Of a DNA stretch of 64,000 bases, positions 1-8,050 are shown one piece after another (position 1 is the first letter of the stretch; every line of letters starts with the position of its first letter). This DNA comes from Roseinatronobacter thiooxidans. Its GTDB lineage: Bacteria; Pseudomonadota; Alphaproteobacteria; Rhodobacterales; Rhodobacteraceae. The stretch lies in the NCBI RefSeq assembly GCF_001870675.1, contig NZ_MEHT01000044.1:62001-126000 (forward strand). The letters run 5' to 3'. The notes under the pieces are model-generated. The model was not told the origin of the DNA, made no database searches, and was given only the letters and a program-made list of their open reading frames with translations. The translations under genes were made by a program, and so were the position numbers.

Positions 1-1
1 G

Positions 2-121
2 GTCATGGACCCGTCAGGCCTGGGCGAGACGCGCGAGGCCAAGCTTGCCGCCTATCGTCAGGTTCGTGACCAGATCAAGGAACGGCTGCTGGCCCGCTTC
101 GGGCCACCCACAGAAAGGTAG
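2..121 (+). CDS. Low-molecular-weight phosphatase family protein (C-terminal fragment)
   Basis: Only the last 39 codons are present; the gene begins before the window. The readable tail has an Asp-Pro followed about 15 residues later by a Tyr-Arg-x-Val-Arg-Asp-x-Ile motif. This resembles the C-terminal helix of low-molecular-weight tyrosine phosphatases and ArsC-type arsenate reductases, where the Asp-Pro carries the general acid. In Rhodobacteraceae a gene of this family often sits just before infA, which fits the neighbourhood, although three extra genes lie between here. The N-terminal CX5R catalytic loop is outside the window, so activity cannot be judged. The next gene starts 3 bases after the stop. 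Confidence 0.6.
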   Translation, partial: VMDPSGLGETREAKLAAYRQVRDQIKERLLARFGPPTER

Positions 122-124
122 AGC

Positions 125-523
125 ATGAGCCGCGAAAGTATCGAGCGTTATTTCACCGCTTTCAATGCAGGCGACACCGAGACAATGCTGGCACTGGTCA
201 GCGAAGATGTGCAGCATTTCGTCAATCAGGGCGAGATGCGCGCGGGCCGCGCGAAATTCGCAGAGTTTTGCAGCCATATGGGCGTCAGCTACCGCGAAAC
301 CCTGCGCGACATGGTGATTTTCGTAAGCGAGGATGGCACACGGGCTGCGGCTGAATTCACTGTGCATGGGCAATATCTGCAAACCGACCCCGGCCTGCCA
401 GAGGCGCGCGGGCAAACCTATGTGCTGCCTGCGGGGTCTTTCTTTACCCTGTCGGGCGGCCAGATCACGCGGATCACCACCTTTTACAATCTTCAAGACT
501 GGATCACACAGGTCAGCGCGTGA
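125..523 (+). CDS. NTF2-like/SnoaL ketosteroid-isomerase-related protein
   Basis: This 132-residue protein has the size and pattern of a single-domain NTF2-like (SnoaL) fold. An N-terminal helix reads RYFTAFNAGD, then comes a segment with Leu, Val and Asp spaced as in the family, and the C-terminal strands end in ITTFYNLQDW. Members are small cone-shaped proteins that act as isomerases, hydratases or ligand-binding partners; the substrate here is unknown. It starts 3 bases after the phosphatase gene, and its stop overlaps the GTG start of the following acetyltransferase (GTGA). It is therefore probably translated as part of a coupled trio with that gene and the nitrilase-like gene. The fold call is fairly safe; no catalytic role is claimed. 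Confidence 0.8.
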   Translation: MSRESIERYFTAFNAGDTETMLALVSEDVQHFVNQGEMRAGRAKFAEFCSHMGVSYRETLRDMVIFVSEDGTRAAAEFTVHGQYLQTDPGLPEARGQTYVLPAGSFFTLSGGQITRITTFYNLQDWITQVSA

Positions 524-1107
524 GTTTGCGGTTTGAAGGTCTGACCGGCGCGGCCATTTCGCCCGTCATAGACGGGCTGGCGCAGCTGCGGATCGCTGTG
601 TTTCGTGACTGGCCGTATCTGTATGATGGCGATCTGGCCTATGAACGCAGCTATCTGCAAGCCTACCGCAACAACCCGCGCGCAATTGTCGTCGCCGCGT
701 TTGACGGGCCAAGGCTGGTCGGCGCCTCGACCGGCCTGCCCCTGCAAGATGCAGATGCGGAATTTGCGCAGGCTTTCGCAAACAGCGCCTATGCGCCTGG
801 GCAGATATTTTACTGCGCCGAATCGGTTTTGTTGGCCGAATATCGCGGCCAAGGCGCAGGCCATCATTTTTTTGATCTGCGCGAAGGCCATGCCCGCAGC
901 CTTGGCTACCGGCAATCTGCATTTTGCAGCGTTATGCGCGCGCCCGACCACCCTGCCCGGCCCGACGGGTATCGCCCGCTTGATGCGTTCTGGCGCGCCC
1001 GCGGCTATGCGCCGCTGGACGGCGTTGTGGCACAGTTCCACTGGCGCGATACCGGCGACGCAAAGGACAGCACAAAACCCCTGCAATTCTGGATGAGAGA
1101 GCTATGA
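520..1107 (+). CDS. GNAT family N-acetyltransferase
   Basis: The 195-residue protein carries the acetyl-CoA binding loop R-G-Q-G-A-G at residues 109-114, preceded by a strand ending in ESVLLAEY, as in GNAT acetyltransferases. The acceptor substrate cannot be read from sequence. The start is GTG at 520, overlapping the previous stop as GTGA, and the stop overlaps the next ATG as ATGA. Both junctions point to translational coupling. Its position between an NTF2-like gene and an amidohydrolase of the nitrilase superfamily suggests that all three handle one small amide or amine metabolite; this is inference. Confidence 0.85.
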   Translation: MSLRFEGLTGAAISPVIDGLAQLRIAVFRDWPYLYDGDLAYERSYLQAYRNNPRAIVVAAFDGPRLVGASTGLPLQDADAEFAQAFANSAYAPGQIFYCAESVLLAEYRGQGAGHHFFDLREGHARSLGYRQSAFCSVMRAPDHPARPDGYRPLDAFWRARGYAPLDGVVAQFHWRDTGDAKDSTKPLQFWMREL

Positions 1108-1991
1108 AACTTGCCGCAGCCGCCTATCCGCTCGATTTTCTGTCGGATTGGGCAGAGTATCGGGCGAAACTGTCAGACTGGGTCGCCAAAGCGGCGATGG
1201 ACGGGGCCGATCTGCTGGTCTTTCCCGAATATGGCGCAATGGAACTGGCCAGCCTTGGTGGCGCGGCGATCGCGGCTGATCTGGAAGCAGCCCTGCATGA
1301 GGTGATGCGCCACCAAAGCGCGGTCATGGATTTGCATTGCCAGCTTGCCCATAAACATGGCGTTCATATCCTTGGCGCAAGCGGCCCTGCGATGGGCGCA
1401 GCCGCGCGCCCCGTCAACCGTGCCGTCCTGTATGGGCCAAACGGGGTGATCGGGCATCAGGACAAACAAATCATGACACGGTTCGAGCATGAAGACTGGG
1501 ATATCGCACCCGGTCAGGGATTGCGCCTGTTCGAGACTGCGCTTGGAAAGCTGGGCATACTCATCTGTTATGACAGCGAATTTCCGCTGCTTGCGCGCGC
1601 GCTGGTCGATGCGGGCGCGGAAATCCTGTTGGTCCCGTCCGCGACCGAAGCCTTGGCCGGTTATACCCGTGTCAAGGTTGGCGCGATGGCGCGCGCCTTG
1701 GAAAACCAATGCATTGCAGTGCATGCGCCAACTGTCGGGCCTGCCGCATGGTGCCCTGCGATAGACCTGAACACCGGCGCGGCTGCGATCTATGGCCCGC
1801 CCGATCTGGGCTTTCCAGAGACCGGCATCTTGGCGCAAAGGCCGCTCAACTCGGCCGGCTGGGCCATGGCCGACATCACGTTGGACGCCGTCGCGCGCGT
1901 GCGCGCGGATGGGGCCGTGTTGAACCATACAGATTGGGCCAAGCAGGATGCACGCATTTCATTGCCCGTAGAGCACAGCAAACCCCTATAA
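1104..1991 (+). CDS. Carbon-nitrogen hydrolase (nitrilase superfamily)
   Basis: The 295-residue protein has the complete Glu-Lys-Cys triad of the nitrilase superfamily: Glu42 in FPEYGAME, Lys121 in HQDKQIM and Cys155 in LICYDSEFP. It should therefore hydrolyse a C-N bond, most likely an amide, in the cytoplasm. It has no signal peptide and no fused domain. The length is typical of single-domain aliphatic amidase or omega-amidase-like enzymes, but the specificity cannot be assigned. It is the third gene of the coupled NTF2/GNAT/hydrolase trio, overlapping the acetyltransferase by four bases. A 77-base gap separates it from infA, so the trio probably ends here. Confidence 0.9.
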   Translation: MKLAAAAYPLDFLSDWAEYRAKLSDWVAKAAMDGADLLVFPEYGAMELASLGGAAIAADLEAALHEVMRHQSAVMDLHCQLAHKHGVHILGASGPAMGAAARPVNRAVLYGPNGVIGHQDKQIMTRFEHEDWDIAPGQGLRLFETALGKLGILICYDSEFPLLARALVDAGAEILLVPSATEALAGYTRVKVGAMARALENQCIAVHAPTVGPAAWCPAIDLNTGAAAIYGPPDLGFPETGILAQRPLNSAGWAMADITLDAVARVRADGAVLNHTDWAKQDARISLPVEHSKPL

Positions 1992-1996
1992 AAGGC

Positions 1997-2026
1997 TTGA
2001 AAACCCCGCGTATTGCGCGCATTTAA
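1997..2026 (+). promoter_or_regulatory. Possible sigma-70 type promoter for infA
   Basis: TTGAAA at 1997-2002 and ATTTAA at 2021-2026 are separated by 18 bases and lie 43 bases upstream of the infA start. The -35 box is close to consensus and the -10 box is weaker. A small GCACGG/CCGTGC hairpin (2032-2046) lies in the predicted leader. This is pattern matching only. Confidence 0.3.
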
Positions 2027-2068
2027 GCGGCGCACGGTTCCCGTGCATAGTGCAAAGATGGAGTTACC

Positions 2069-2287
2069 ATGGCCAAGGAAGAACTGCTCGAATTCCCAGG
2101 TGTCGTGAAAGAACTTCTGCCAAATGCGACATTTCGGGTCGAGCTGGAAAACGGCCATGAGATCAACGCACATATGGCAGGAAAGATGCGTAAGAACCGC
2201 ATCCGGGTTCTGGTCGGCGACAAGGTTCAGGTCGAAATGACCCCCTATGACCTGACAAAGGGTCGTATCAATTACCGTTTCAAATAA
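2069..2287 (+). CDS. infA: Translation initiation factor IF-1
   Basis: The 72-residue protein is a full-length IF-1 made of one S1-like OB fold (for example [19 protein letters not shown] and [15 protein letters not shown]). It binds the 30S A site and helps IF-2 and IF-3 select the initiator tRNA. The start is preceded by a GGAG-type ribosome binding site (gatggagttacc). maf follows after 3 bases, opening the infA-maf-RNase-yacG block that is common in this family of bacteria. Confidence 0.98.
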   Translation: MAKEELLEFPGVVKELLPNATFRVELENGHEINAHMAGKMRKNRIRVLVGDKVQVEMTPYDLTKGRINYRFK

Positions 2288-2290
2288 GCC

Positions 2291-2860
2291 ATGCGCCTGA
2301 TTCTAGGCTCTGGCAGCCCGCGCCGAAAGGAAATTTTGGCGGGGATGGGCATTATTCCTGACGCGATCGTTGCGGCGGATATAGACGAGACGCCAAAAAA
2401 GGGCGAATTGCCCCGCCCCTATTGCGAACGCGTGACCCGCTCAAAGCTGGACGCCCTCCCGTCAGACCCCGACGATATTGTGCTGGTGGCCGATACCACA
2501 GTGGCGTTGGGGCGGCGCATTTTGGGCAAACCCAAAGATGCGGCACAAGCAGCAGAGTTTCTGCTGATGCTGTCTGGGCGGCGGCACACTGTTATTACAA
2601 GTGTCGCGCTTCGGCGCGGGGCACAGCACTGGGCCCGCACGCAGGTAACCGCAGTCAAGATGAAGCGCGTATCGGATGTTGAATTGAATGAATACCTTGC
2701 ATCCGAAGAATGGCAGGGCAAGGCAGGCGGCTATGCGATTCAGGGGCGCGGTGGCGCATTCATTCCATGGATTCAGGGGTCGTATACAGGCGTGATGGGC
2801 CTGCCTGCAATGGAGACAGCACAGCTGTTGCGCGCAGCAGGGTTAAGGTGGAACACATGA
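2291..2860 (+). CDS. maf: Maf family nucleotide pyrophosphatase
   Basis: This 189-residue protein begins with the Maf signature [12 protein letters not shown], whose Ser and Arg residues bind the nucleotide phosphates, and has DTTVALG and [10 protein letters not shown] further on. Maf proteins hydrolyse non-canonical or modified nucleoside triphosphates such as dTTP, UTP or methylated forms, and some affect septum formation. The length is standard. The TGA stop overlaps the ATG of the RNase gene (ATGA), so the two are coupled. Which Maf subgroup (YhdE- or YceF-like) it belongs to was not resolved. Confidence 0.95.
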   Translation: MRLILGSGSPRRKEILAGMGIIPDAIVAADIDETPKKGELPRPYCERVTRSKLDALPSDPDDIVLVADTTVALGRRILGKPKDAAQAAEFLLMLSGRRHTVITSVALRRGAQHWARTQVTAVKMKRVSDVELNEYLASEEWQGKAGGYAIQGRGGAFIPWIQGSYTGVMGLPAMETAQLLRAAGLRWNT

Positions 2861-3894
2861 AGGGCAGCGTCATCGCATTGGACCATTTTCGCGGCCGCGA
2901 AGCCGCCGCGCGCATGGTTGACGGACGGCTGGAAGAGCTGTTGATCGCGCTGGAAGATGACAGGCTGCCCCCCGAAACCCTGTGCCGAGGCAAGCTGGGC
3001 CGCCCTGTCAAAGGGCTTGGCGGCGCATTTGTCGACCTGCCGAGCGGGCAAAGCGGCTTCTTGCGCCAGACCAATGGCTTGCGCCCCGGCACGGCGCTGT
3101 TGGTCCAGGTGACAGGGCTGCCAGAGGCTGGCAAGGCCGTGCCGCTGACGACACGGCTGATGTTCAAAAGCCGCTATGCGATCATTACGCCAGATGCACC
3201 GGGGCTGAATGTCTCGCGCCAGATCAGTGATGCCGCGCGTGGCGCCGAATTGGCAGACATCGCACAGCGCGCAATGGAAGGCGCGGACGCGGCCCTTGGG
3301 CTGATCCTGCGCTCGGCTTGTGAAAACGCCGATGATGATGTGATTTTAGCAGATATCGACCAGATGCGCCGCTTGGCAGAAGCGGTCCTTGCCGACCAAG
3401 AGGGCACGCCGGAAATCCTTGTAGACGCCCCTACCCCGCATCTGGCCGCATGGCGTGACTGGCCGGACCCGGATGATCTGGACGATGCAGCGGGCAGTTT
3501 TGACCGCCATGAGGTGCGCGATGCGATCGAGCATTTGCTGCACCCCGAAGTGTCCCTACCCAATGGCGCCTCTATGGTGATCGAACCAACCCGCGCGCTG
3601 ATCGCCGTTGATGTCAATACCGGCCCCGATACCAGCCCAGCCGCAGGCCTGAAGGCCAATATCGCCTGCGTGCGCGATCTGCCCAGACAATTGCGGTTGC
3701 GCGGAATAGGTGGCCAGATCGTGATTGATTTCGCCCCTTTTGCGAAAAAAGATCGTCAGGTGCTGGAACAATCCCTGCGCGCTGCGTTCCGCCAGGACGG
3801 GCGCGATGTGTCCCTCGCCGGATGGACGCCATTGGGAAATTTTGAACTGACCCGCAAACGCGATCGTATGTCGTTGCAACTGGTGCTGAAATGA
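2857..3894 (+). CDS. Ribonuclease E/G family protein (short form)
   Basis: This 345-residue protein has the RNase E/G catalytic core. The two metal-binding aspartates of the DNase I-like subdomain are visible in LIAVDVNTG and QIVIDFAPF. The S1-like segment near residues 30-100 is degenerate. The protein is much shorter than E. coli RNase G (489) or RNase E, and I do not see the CPxCxGxG zinc link that joins subunits, nor a degradosome scaffold. The start is the ATG at 2857, overlapping the maf stop. The yacG start overlaps this stop in turn. It probably acts in rRNA or mRNA processing, but the missing zinc link makes the oligomeric state uncertain. Confidence 0.88.
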   Translation: MKGSVIALDHFRGREAAARMVDGRLEELLIALEDDRLPPETLCRGKLGRPVKGLGGAFVDLPSGQSGFLRQTNGLRPGTALLVQVTGLPEAGKAVPLTTRLMFKSRYAIITPDAPGLNVSRQISDAARGAELADIAQRAMEGADAALGLILRSACENADDDVILADIDQMRRLAEAVLADQEGTPEILVDAPTPHLAAWRDWPDPDDLDDAAGSFDRHEVRDAIEHLLHPEVSLPNGASMVIEPTRALIAVDVNTGPDTSPAAGLKANIACVRDLPRQLRLRGIGGQIVIDFAPFAKKDRQVLEQSLRAAFRQDGRDVSLAGWTPLGNFELTRKRDRMSLQLVLK

Positions 3895-4067
3895 CGTGCC
3901 CGATTTGCCAAAAAGCGACCGTGCCAGACTACCGCCCCTTTTGTTCGCGCCGCTGCGCTGATGTGGATCTGGCACGGTGGTTTCGCGCGGATTATGTGAT
4001 TCCGGTGCCACTGACACAAGAAGATGACGACCCGTCCGACCCTTTGGAAAATGATGATAAGCCTTAG
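3891..4067 (+). CDS. yacG: DNA gyrase inhibitor YacG (zinc-binding)
   Basis: This small gene encodes 58 residues starting at an ATG that overlaps the RNase stop (ATGA). The N-terminus has the YacG zinc motif, Cys3-x2-Cys6 and Cys18-x3-Cys22, followed by a helix (DLARWF) and a typical acidic tail. YacG binds the GyrB C-terminal region and inhibits gyrase in E. coli. The position at the end of the infA-maf-RNase block is characteristic. A run of six T residues lies just after the stop, but the hairpin before it is too small to call a terminator with confidence. Confidence 0.92.
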   Translation: MTCPICQKATVPDYRPFCSRRCADVDLARWFRADYVIPVPLTQEDDDPSDPLENDDKP

Positions 4068-4169
4068 GCATAGTTTTTTGTCAAAGCCTCTGGACAGTCC
4101 CAAATACCTGCAATAAGACACTCACACCCAGCGCAAAACGTAGCGCTTCGCATCGAAAGATGCACCCGT

Positions 4170-4244
4170 GCCCGGGTAGCTCAGGGGTAGAGCAGTGGAT
4201 TGAAAATCCTCGTGTCGGTGGTTCGATTCCGCCCCCGGGCACCA
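4170..4244 (+). tRNA. tRNA-Phe (GAA)
   Basis: A complete cloverleaf can be drawn: acceptor stem GCCCGGG/CCCGGGC, D arm GCTC/GAGC, anticodon loop TTGAAAA with anticodon GAA at 4202-4204, T arm GGTGG/CCGCC with loop TTCGATT, discriminator A and an encoded CCA. The anticodon stem GTGGA/TCCTC has a T-T mismatch at pair 28-42. The gene stands alone, about 100 bases after yacG. Confidence 0.97.
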
Positions 4245-4732
4245 TTTACTTTCTGATTTAAGCTAACGCGCCTCTGCAAGATGCAGAGCGGGCAGGCTTG
4301 GCAGGACTGCGTGCTGAACCTGATTTATCGCAGCAAAATTTACCGCAGGTTGAAGGCGACACGCTTCAACATCGTTCAAACGATGCTGGCCGATGTCTTG
4401 CCGACAAGCACGCTTCGGCTGGTTTACTGGAAGCGTTTGTTTACGGCACCAAGCCCGCTCGGGTCAAATTTTTCTAACCGGAACGGCAGCATAGTGGCCT
4501 TTCCATGTTCAGGCGTTTTTCAGAGGCGTTAACCAGAAAGTCAGTGCATTACGAACTTGCCGTTCTGTCCGAAGGCGAAGCGCCAATAGCCTTCTGCGCT
4601 TGGCCTGTACGGGCGCGTGGTGTCGTGCAAGACCGACTGTTCGCGCCTATTGTCCGTTCAACCATAGCGGCAAGCACAGCGGCCCAATGCCAGCCGGTAA
4701 GGCACTGGAATACAAACAGACGATACATAATG
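4245..4732. other. Gene-poor, AT-richer stretch downstream of tRNA-Phe
   Basis: About 490 bases between the tRNA and the ftsZ terminator contain no ORF that I can recognise. The only plus-strand ORF here (4281-4532) gives a Cys/Arg-rich peptide without family features or a clear ribosome binding site. The sequence is visibly richer in A and T than its surroundings. There are small hairpins (CTCTGCA/TGCAGAG near 4271-4288 and CATCGTT/ACGATG near 4370), but no transposase fragment and no duplicated tRNA 3' end that would mark an attachment site. Confidence 0.5.
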
Positions 4733-4764
4733 CAAAAAGAGCCAGCAGTGATCTGCTGGCTCTT
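4733..4764 (-). terminator. Rho-independent terminator of ftsZ
   Basis: A perfect 12-base stem (4737-4748 with 4753-4764) closes a TGAT loop. On the minus strand it is followed by TTTTT. It lies 28 bases after the ftsZ stop and probably ends the murB-ftsZ transcript. Confidence 0.9.
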
Positions 4765-4792
4765 GGTGTTTGGCTTATCGTCCAAATGCCGT

Positions 4793-6526
4793 TCAGTTGG
4801 CCTGTCTGCGCAGGAAGGCAGGAATTTCGATACGGTCATCAGAGGGCGATGGTGTCGGGTCTTCTTCATATTGGGTCACTGGGGGGGACATGCGGCGCTG
4901 CGCAGCACCCTGCCCCTCAGACGCGTGACCCGCCATGCGACTGATCAACGAACCGATGCCAAATCTGGACCCTTTATCCGCTGCGACATCCTCGCGCTCG
5001 ACAGGGGCGCGCCCATAGCCAGACTCGGGTGCTTTCTGAACTGCGCGCTGAAGCTTCGCCAAAGTCTCTGGCGATGGTGTCCCTGGCATCTGGCGGCGCG
5101 GCGCGGTGAAATCCGCGCCCGGAACAGCGCGTGCGTCATGGCTGCGCTGCTTTTCTGCCAGAACCGAGTCTATATCGAACTGGTCCTCGTAATTCTCGGC
5201 AGGGGCCTGCGCTCTGGCGGCAAAACGGGGGGCCTGTTGCTTATACTGCTCGGGTTGTGGTGCCGGCTGATAGGATTGCCCGCTATAGGACTGGTCGTCA
5301 TATGCAGGGGCTTGCGCTGCTGCAACTTGCGCAGGCGCCTGCCTGACAGGCTCGGGGGTGGGCAGACGTTCGAACAGGTTGCGCTGCTCGGCACGCTCTT
5401 CGGCATCGCGTGCTGCAGGTGTTTGCGCGTAGTCCGCCGCAGCAGGCTGGGCTGCCTGTTGCGGGGCGGGTTGTGCTGCCGCGGGCCGCTCTACCAGTTC
5501 GGGGCGCACAGGTGTTGACATGCTGCGCCGTGGCGTTGCTTCAAACTGCGTGTTTGGGGCGACATCGATCCCGGTTGCAACAACGGATACCCGCAGCGCG
5601 CCTTCCATCGAGGGATCAAGGGTAGAGCCGACGATGATATTGGCTTCGGGGTCAACCTTTTCGCGGATACGGTTTGCAGCCTCGTCCAGTTCAAACAAGG
5701 TCAGGTCATAACCGCCTGTGATATTGATCAGAACACCACGCGCGCCATGCAGGCTGATTTCATCCAGCAGCGGGTTGGCAATGGCTTTTTCTGCGGCCTG
5801 AATGGCGCGGTCTTCGCCTGTCGCCTCGCCCGTGCCCATCATCGCTTTGCCCATCTCGTCCATAACAGCGCGGACATCGGCAAAATCGAGATTGATCAGA
5901 CCGGGACGTACCATCAGGTCGGTCACGCCCTTGACGCCCTGATACAGCACATCATCGGCCATGGCGAAAGCTTCGGTGAAAGTGGTTTTTTCATTCGCCA
6001 GCCGGAACAGGTTCTGGTTGGGAATGATGATCAGCGTATCGACCACCTTTTGCAGCGCCTCGACCCCTTCTTCGGCCTGACGCATCCGCTTGGAGCCTTC
6101 AAACTGGAAAGGTTTGGTCACCACACCCACTGTCAGCACGCCCAATTCGCGCGCCGCCTGTGCGATGATCGGGGCCGCACCTGTGCCAGTGCCGCCGCCC
6201 ATGCCCGCAGTGATAAAGCACATATGCGAGCCAGCAAGGTGATCGATGATTTCCTCGATCGTTTCTTCCGCGGCGGCAGAACCAACCGATGGCCGTGCCC
6301 CTGCACCCAAACCTTCGGTGATCTTGACACCCATCTGAATCCGGCCCGGTGCGCGGCTTTGCTGAAGTGCTTGCGCATCGGTATTGGCAACCACAAACTC
6401 GACACCTTCCAGCGCCTGTTCGATCATGTTGTTTACCGCATTGCCGCCCGCACCACCGACACCAAACACCGTGATCCGGGGGGACAGGTCATCATGATGT
6501 CTGTTTTCTGTGAAGTTCAGTGCCAT
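4793..6526 (-). CDS. ftsZ: Cell division protein FtsZ
   Basis: This 577-residue tubulin-like GTPase polymerises into the Z ring at midcell. The GTPase core occupies roughly residues 15-320 and includes [13 protein letters not shown] (22-34) and the tubulin signature GGGTGTG (110-116). A long Ala/Pro/Gln-rich linker follows, which explains why it is longer than E. coli FtsZ (383), as is usual in alphaproteobacteria. The last residues, [10 protein letters not shown], are the conserved peptide that binds FtsA and other partners. It is separated from ftsA by 186 bases, room for its own promoter, and ends at a strong terminator. lpxC, which often follows ftsZ, is not here. Confidence 0.99.
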   Translation of the reverse strand: MALNFTENRHHDDLSPRITVFGVGGAGGNAVNNMIEQALEGVEFVVANTDAQALQQSRAPGRIQMGVKITEGLGAGARPSVGSAAAEETIEEIIDHLAGSHMCFITAGMGGGTGTGAAPIIAQAARELGVLTVGVVTKPFQFEGSKRMRQAEEGVEALQKVVDTLIIIPNQNLFRLANEKTTFTEAFAMADDVLYQGVKGVTDLMVRPGLINLDFADVRAVMDEMGKAMMGTGEATGEDRAIQAAEKAIANPLLDEISLHGARGVLINITGGYDLTLFELDEAANRIREKVDPEANIIVGSTLDPSMEGALRVSVVATGIDVAPNTQFEATPRRSMSTPVRPELVERPAAAQPAPQQAAQPAAADYAQTPAARDAEERAEQRNLFERLPTPEPVRQAPAQVAAAQAPAYDDQSYSGQSYQPAPQPEQYKQQAPRFAARAQAPAENYEDQFDIDSVLAEKQRSHDARAVPGADFTAPRRQMPGTPSPETLAKLQRAVQKAPESGYGRAPVEREDVAADKGSRFGIGSLISRMAGHASEGQGAAQRRMSPPVTQYEEDPTPSPSDDRIEIPAFLRRQAN

Positions 6527-6712
6527 TTGCTCACTCCGCCTCTCTTTTTAGCCGACGCGCCCTGCCACAAGCTGACGCCGAATTACCGCTTTTTACAGAA
6601 TCCTACAGGTCTTGCAGGTCAAGGTCATCAAAAAAGTCACGAATCACCACCAGATGTGGCAAATTTTTTCCTGTTTTCCGCATCGTCTCGACAGAACGAC
6701 CAGATTTTGCTG

Positions 6713-8050
6713 TCACCAGTGATCTTTAAACCATTTCACCGCCCGTTTGAGAGAGCGCGCGGGGTAGGTATCCACAGGCAAATCGAAATCCCACCATTCA
6801 TCCTGCGGGTGGGTTGCCAGCAAGCTTAGCCCCACAGCGCTGGAAAATGCAGGGCCAGAGGCCGCTTGCGGCAGGCCGCGCACGCGCACGGGCCGGCCAA
6901 GGCGCACTTGCTGCCCGAAAATGCGCGCGGCCAGACTGTCAATGCCGGGAACCTGCGCGCCCCCCCCTGTCAGCACGACTTGCTGACTGGGCAAGTGGTT
7001 GAACCCTGCCGCATCCAGACGGGCGCGCACCTCTTCGAGAATTTCCTCGATGCGCGGGCGCATGATGCCGATCAGTTCCGCGCGGCTGACACTGCGGCGG
7101 TCTTTCTCCCAATCGCCGCTATCGCCTGTCAGCGCGATCATCTCGCGGTCATCCATCGACGTGGCCTGCACCCCGCCATGCACGGTCTTGATCCGCTCTG
7201 CGGTCGAGAAATCGATTTGCAGACCTTTCGAGATGTCCGAGGTCACATGCGCGCCGCCCATACGGACACTGTCCGCATAGATCATGTGTTTCTTGATAAA
7301 CACCGAAACACTGGCCGTTCCTGCCCCCAGATCGACACAGGCCGCACCCAGTTCCTGTTCATCTTCAACCAAAGACGACATGCCCGTGGAATAGGCGCTG
7401 GAGGCGATACCGGCCAATTCGACATCGCAGCGTTTCAGGCAGTTGCATACATTCTGGATCAGGCTGGCATCGACAGTCAGCAAATGCATGTCACAGGCCA
7501 GCATCCGCCCGCTTTGCCCGCGCGGGTCTGACAGCCCAGTGCGGTGGTCCAGCGCGAAGTTTATGGGCTGGGCATGCAGCACATCGCGCCCTGCCCCGAA
7601 ATCGGGCATCTCACACGCTGCCATCACGCAGGCAATATCGTTTTCGGCAACGGTTCCTGTCTCGACCTCAACCTCGCCTGCCAATCCGTAAGACCGGACA
7701 TTACCGCCCGACAGGCAAACCATAACATGGTCCACCCGCGTCTGTGCCATTTTCTGGGCGGCCTGCAAGGCAGTGCGAATGGCGCTTTCCGTCTCGGCCA
7801 TGGCAGAGACTTCGCCAAACCGCACCCCACGAGAGCGCGTCGTCCCTGCGCCGATAACCCGAAACGCCGCCTGCCCTGCCATATTGCCAATGCCGGGATG
7901 GTCCTGGCCTGCGCTGTCGGGGTCAAGCTTCAGAACAAGTGCCGCAATCTTGTAGGTGCCAATATCCAGCGCCGCAATCACGCCGCGTTGCATCGCTGCG
8001 CGCCGCATCTGGCGCATCGCGCGTTGCGAGGCATAAGGGTCATTTATCAC
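6713..8050 (-). CDS. ftsA: Cell division protein FtsA
   Basis: This 445-residue actin-fold ATPase tethers FtsZ to the membrane and recruits late division proteins. The phosphate-1 loop ALDIGTYKIAALV lies near residue 26, and the C-terminal ATPase motif VVLTGGGAQVPG is present. The C-terminus (RAVKWFKDHW) fits a membrane-targeting amphipathic helix. Translation starts at GTG (8050), which overlaps the ftsQ stop as GTGA, with GGAGG 7 bases upstream, so it is coupled to ftsQ. The N-terminal extension of about 20 basic residues before the ATPase core is common in this group. Confidence 0.98.
   Translation of the reverse strand: MINDPYASQRAMRQMRRAAMQRGVIAALDIGTYKIAALVLKLDPDSAGQDHPGIGNMAGQAAFRVIGAGTTRSRGVRFGEVSAMAETESAIRTALQAAQKMAQTRVDHVMVCLSGGNVRSYGLAGEVEVETGTVAENDIACVMAACEMPDFGAGRDVLHAQPINFALDHRTGLSDPRGQSGRMLACDMHLLTVDASLIQNVCNCLKRCDVELAGIASSAYSTGMSSLVEDEQELGAACVDLGAGTASVSVFIKKHMIYADSVRMGGAHVTSDISKGLQIDFSTAERIKTVHGGVQATSMDDREMIALTGDSGDWEKDRRSVSRAELIGIMRPRIEEILEEVRARLDAAGFNHLPSQQVVLTGGGAQVPGIDSLAARIFGQQVRLGRPVRVRGLPQAASGPAFSSAVGLSLLATHPQDEWWDFDLPVDTYPARSLKRAVKWFKDHW

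Noticed and set aside
4281-4532. 83-codon ORF after tRNA-Phe as an integrase or transposase fragment
   Set aside because: No DDE, HUH or tyrosine-recombinase residues could be recognised, and no ribosome binding site is evident.
4505-5518. Long plus-strand ORF overlapping the ftsZ 3' half
   Set aside because: It is a frame shadow of the Ala/Pro-rich FtsZ linker; the product is Cys/Arg-rich with no family features, and ftsZ is certain on the other strand.
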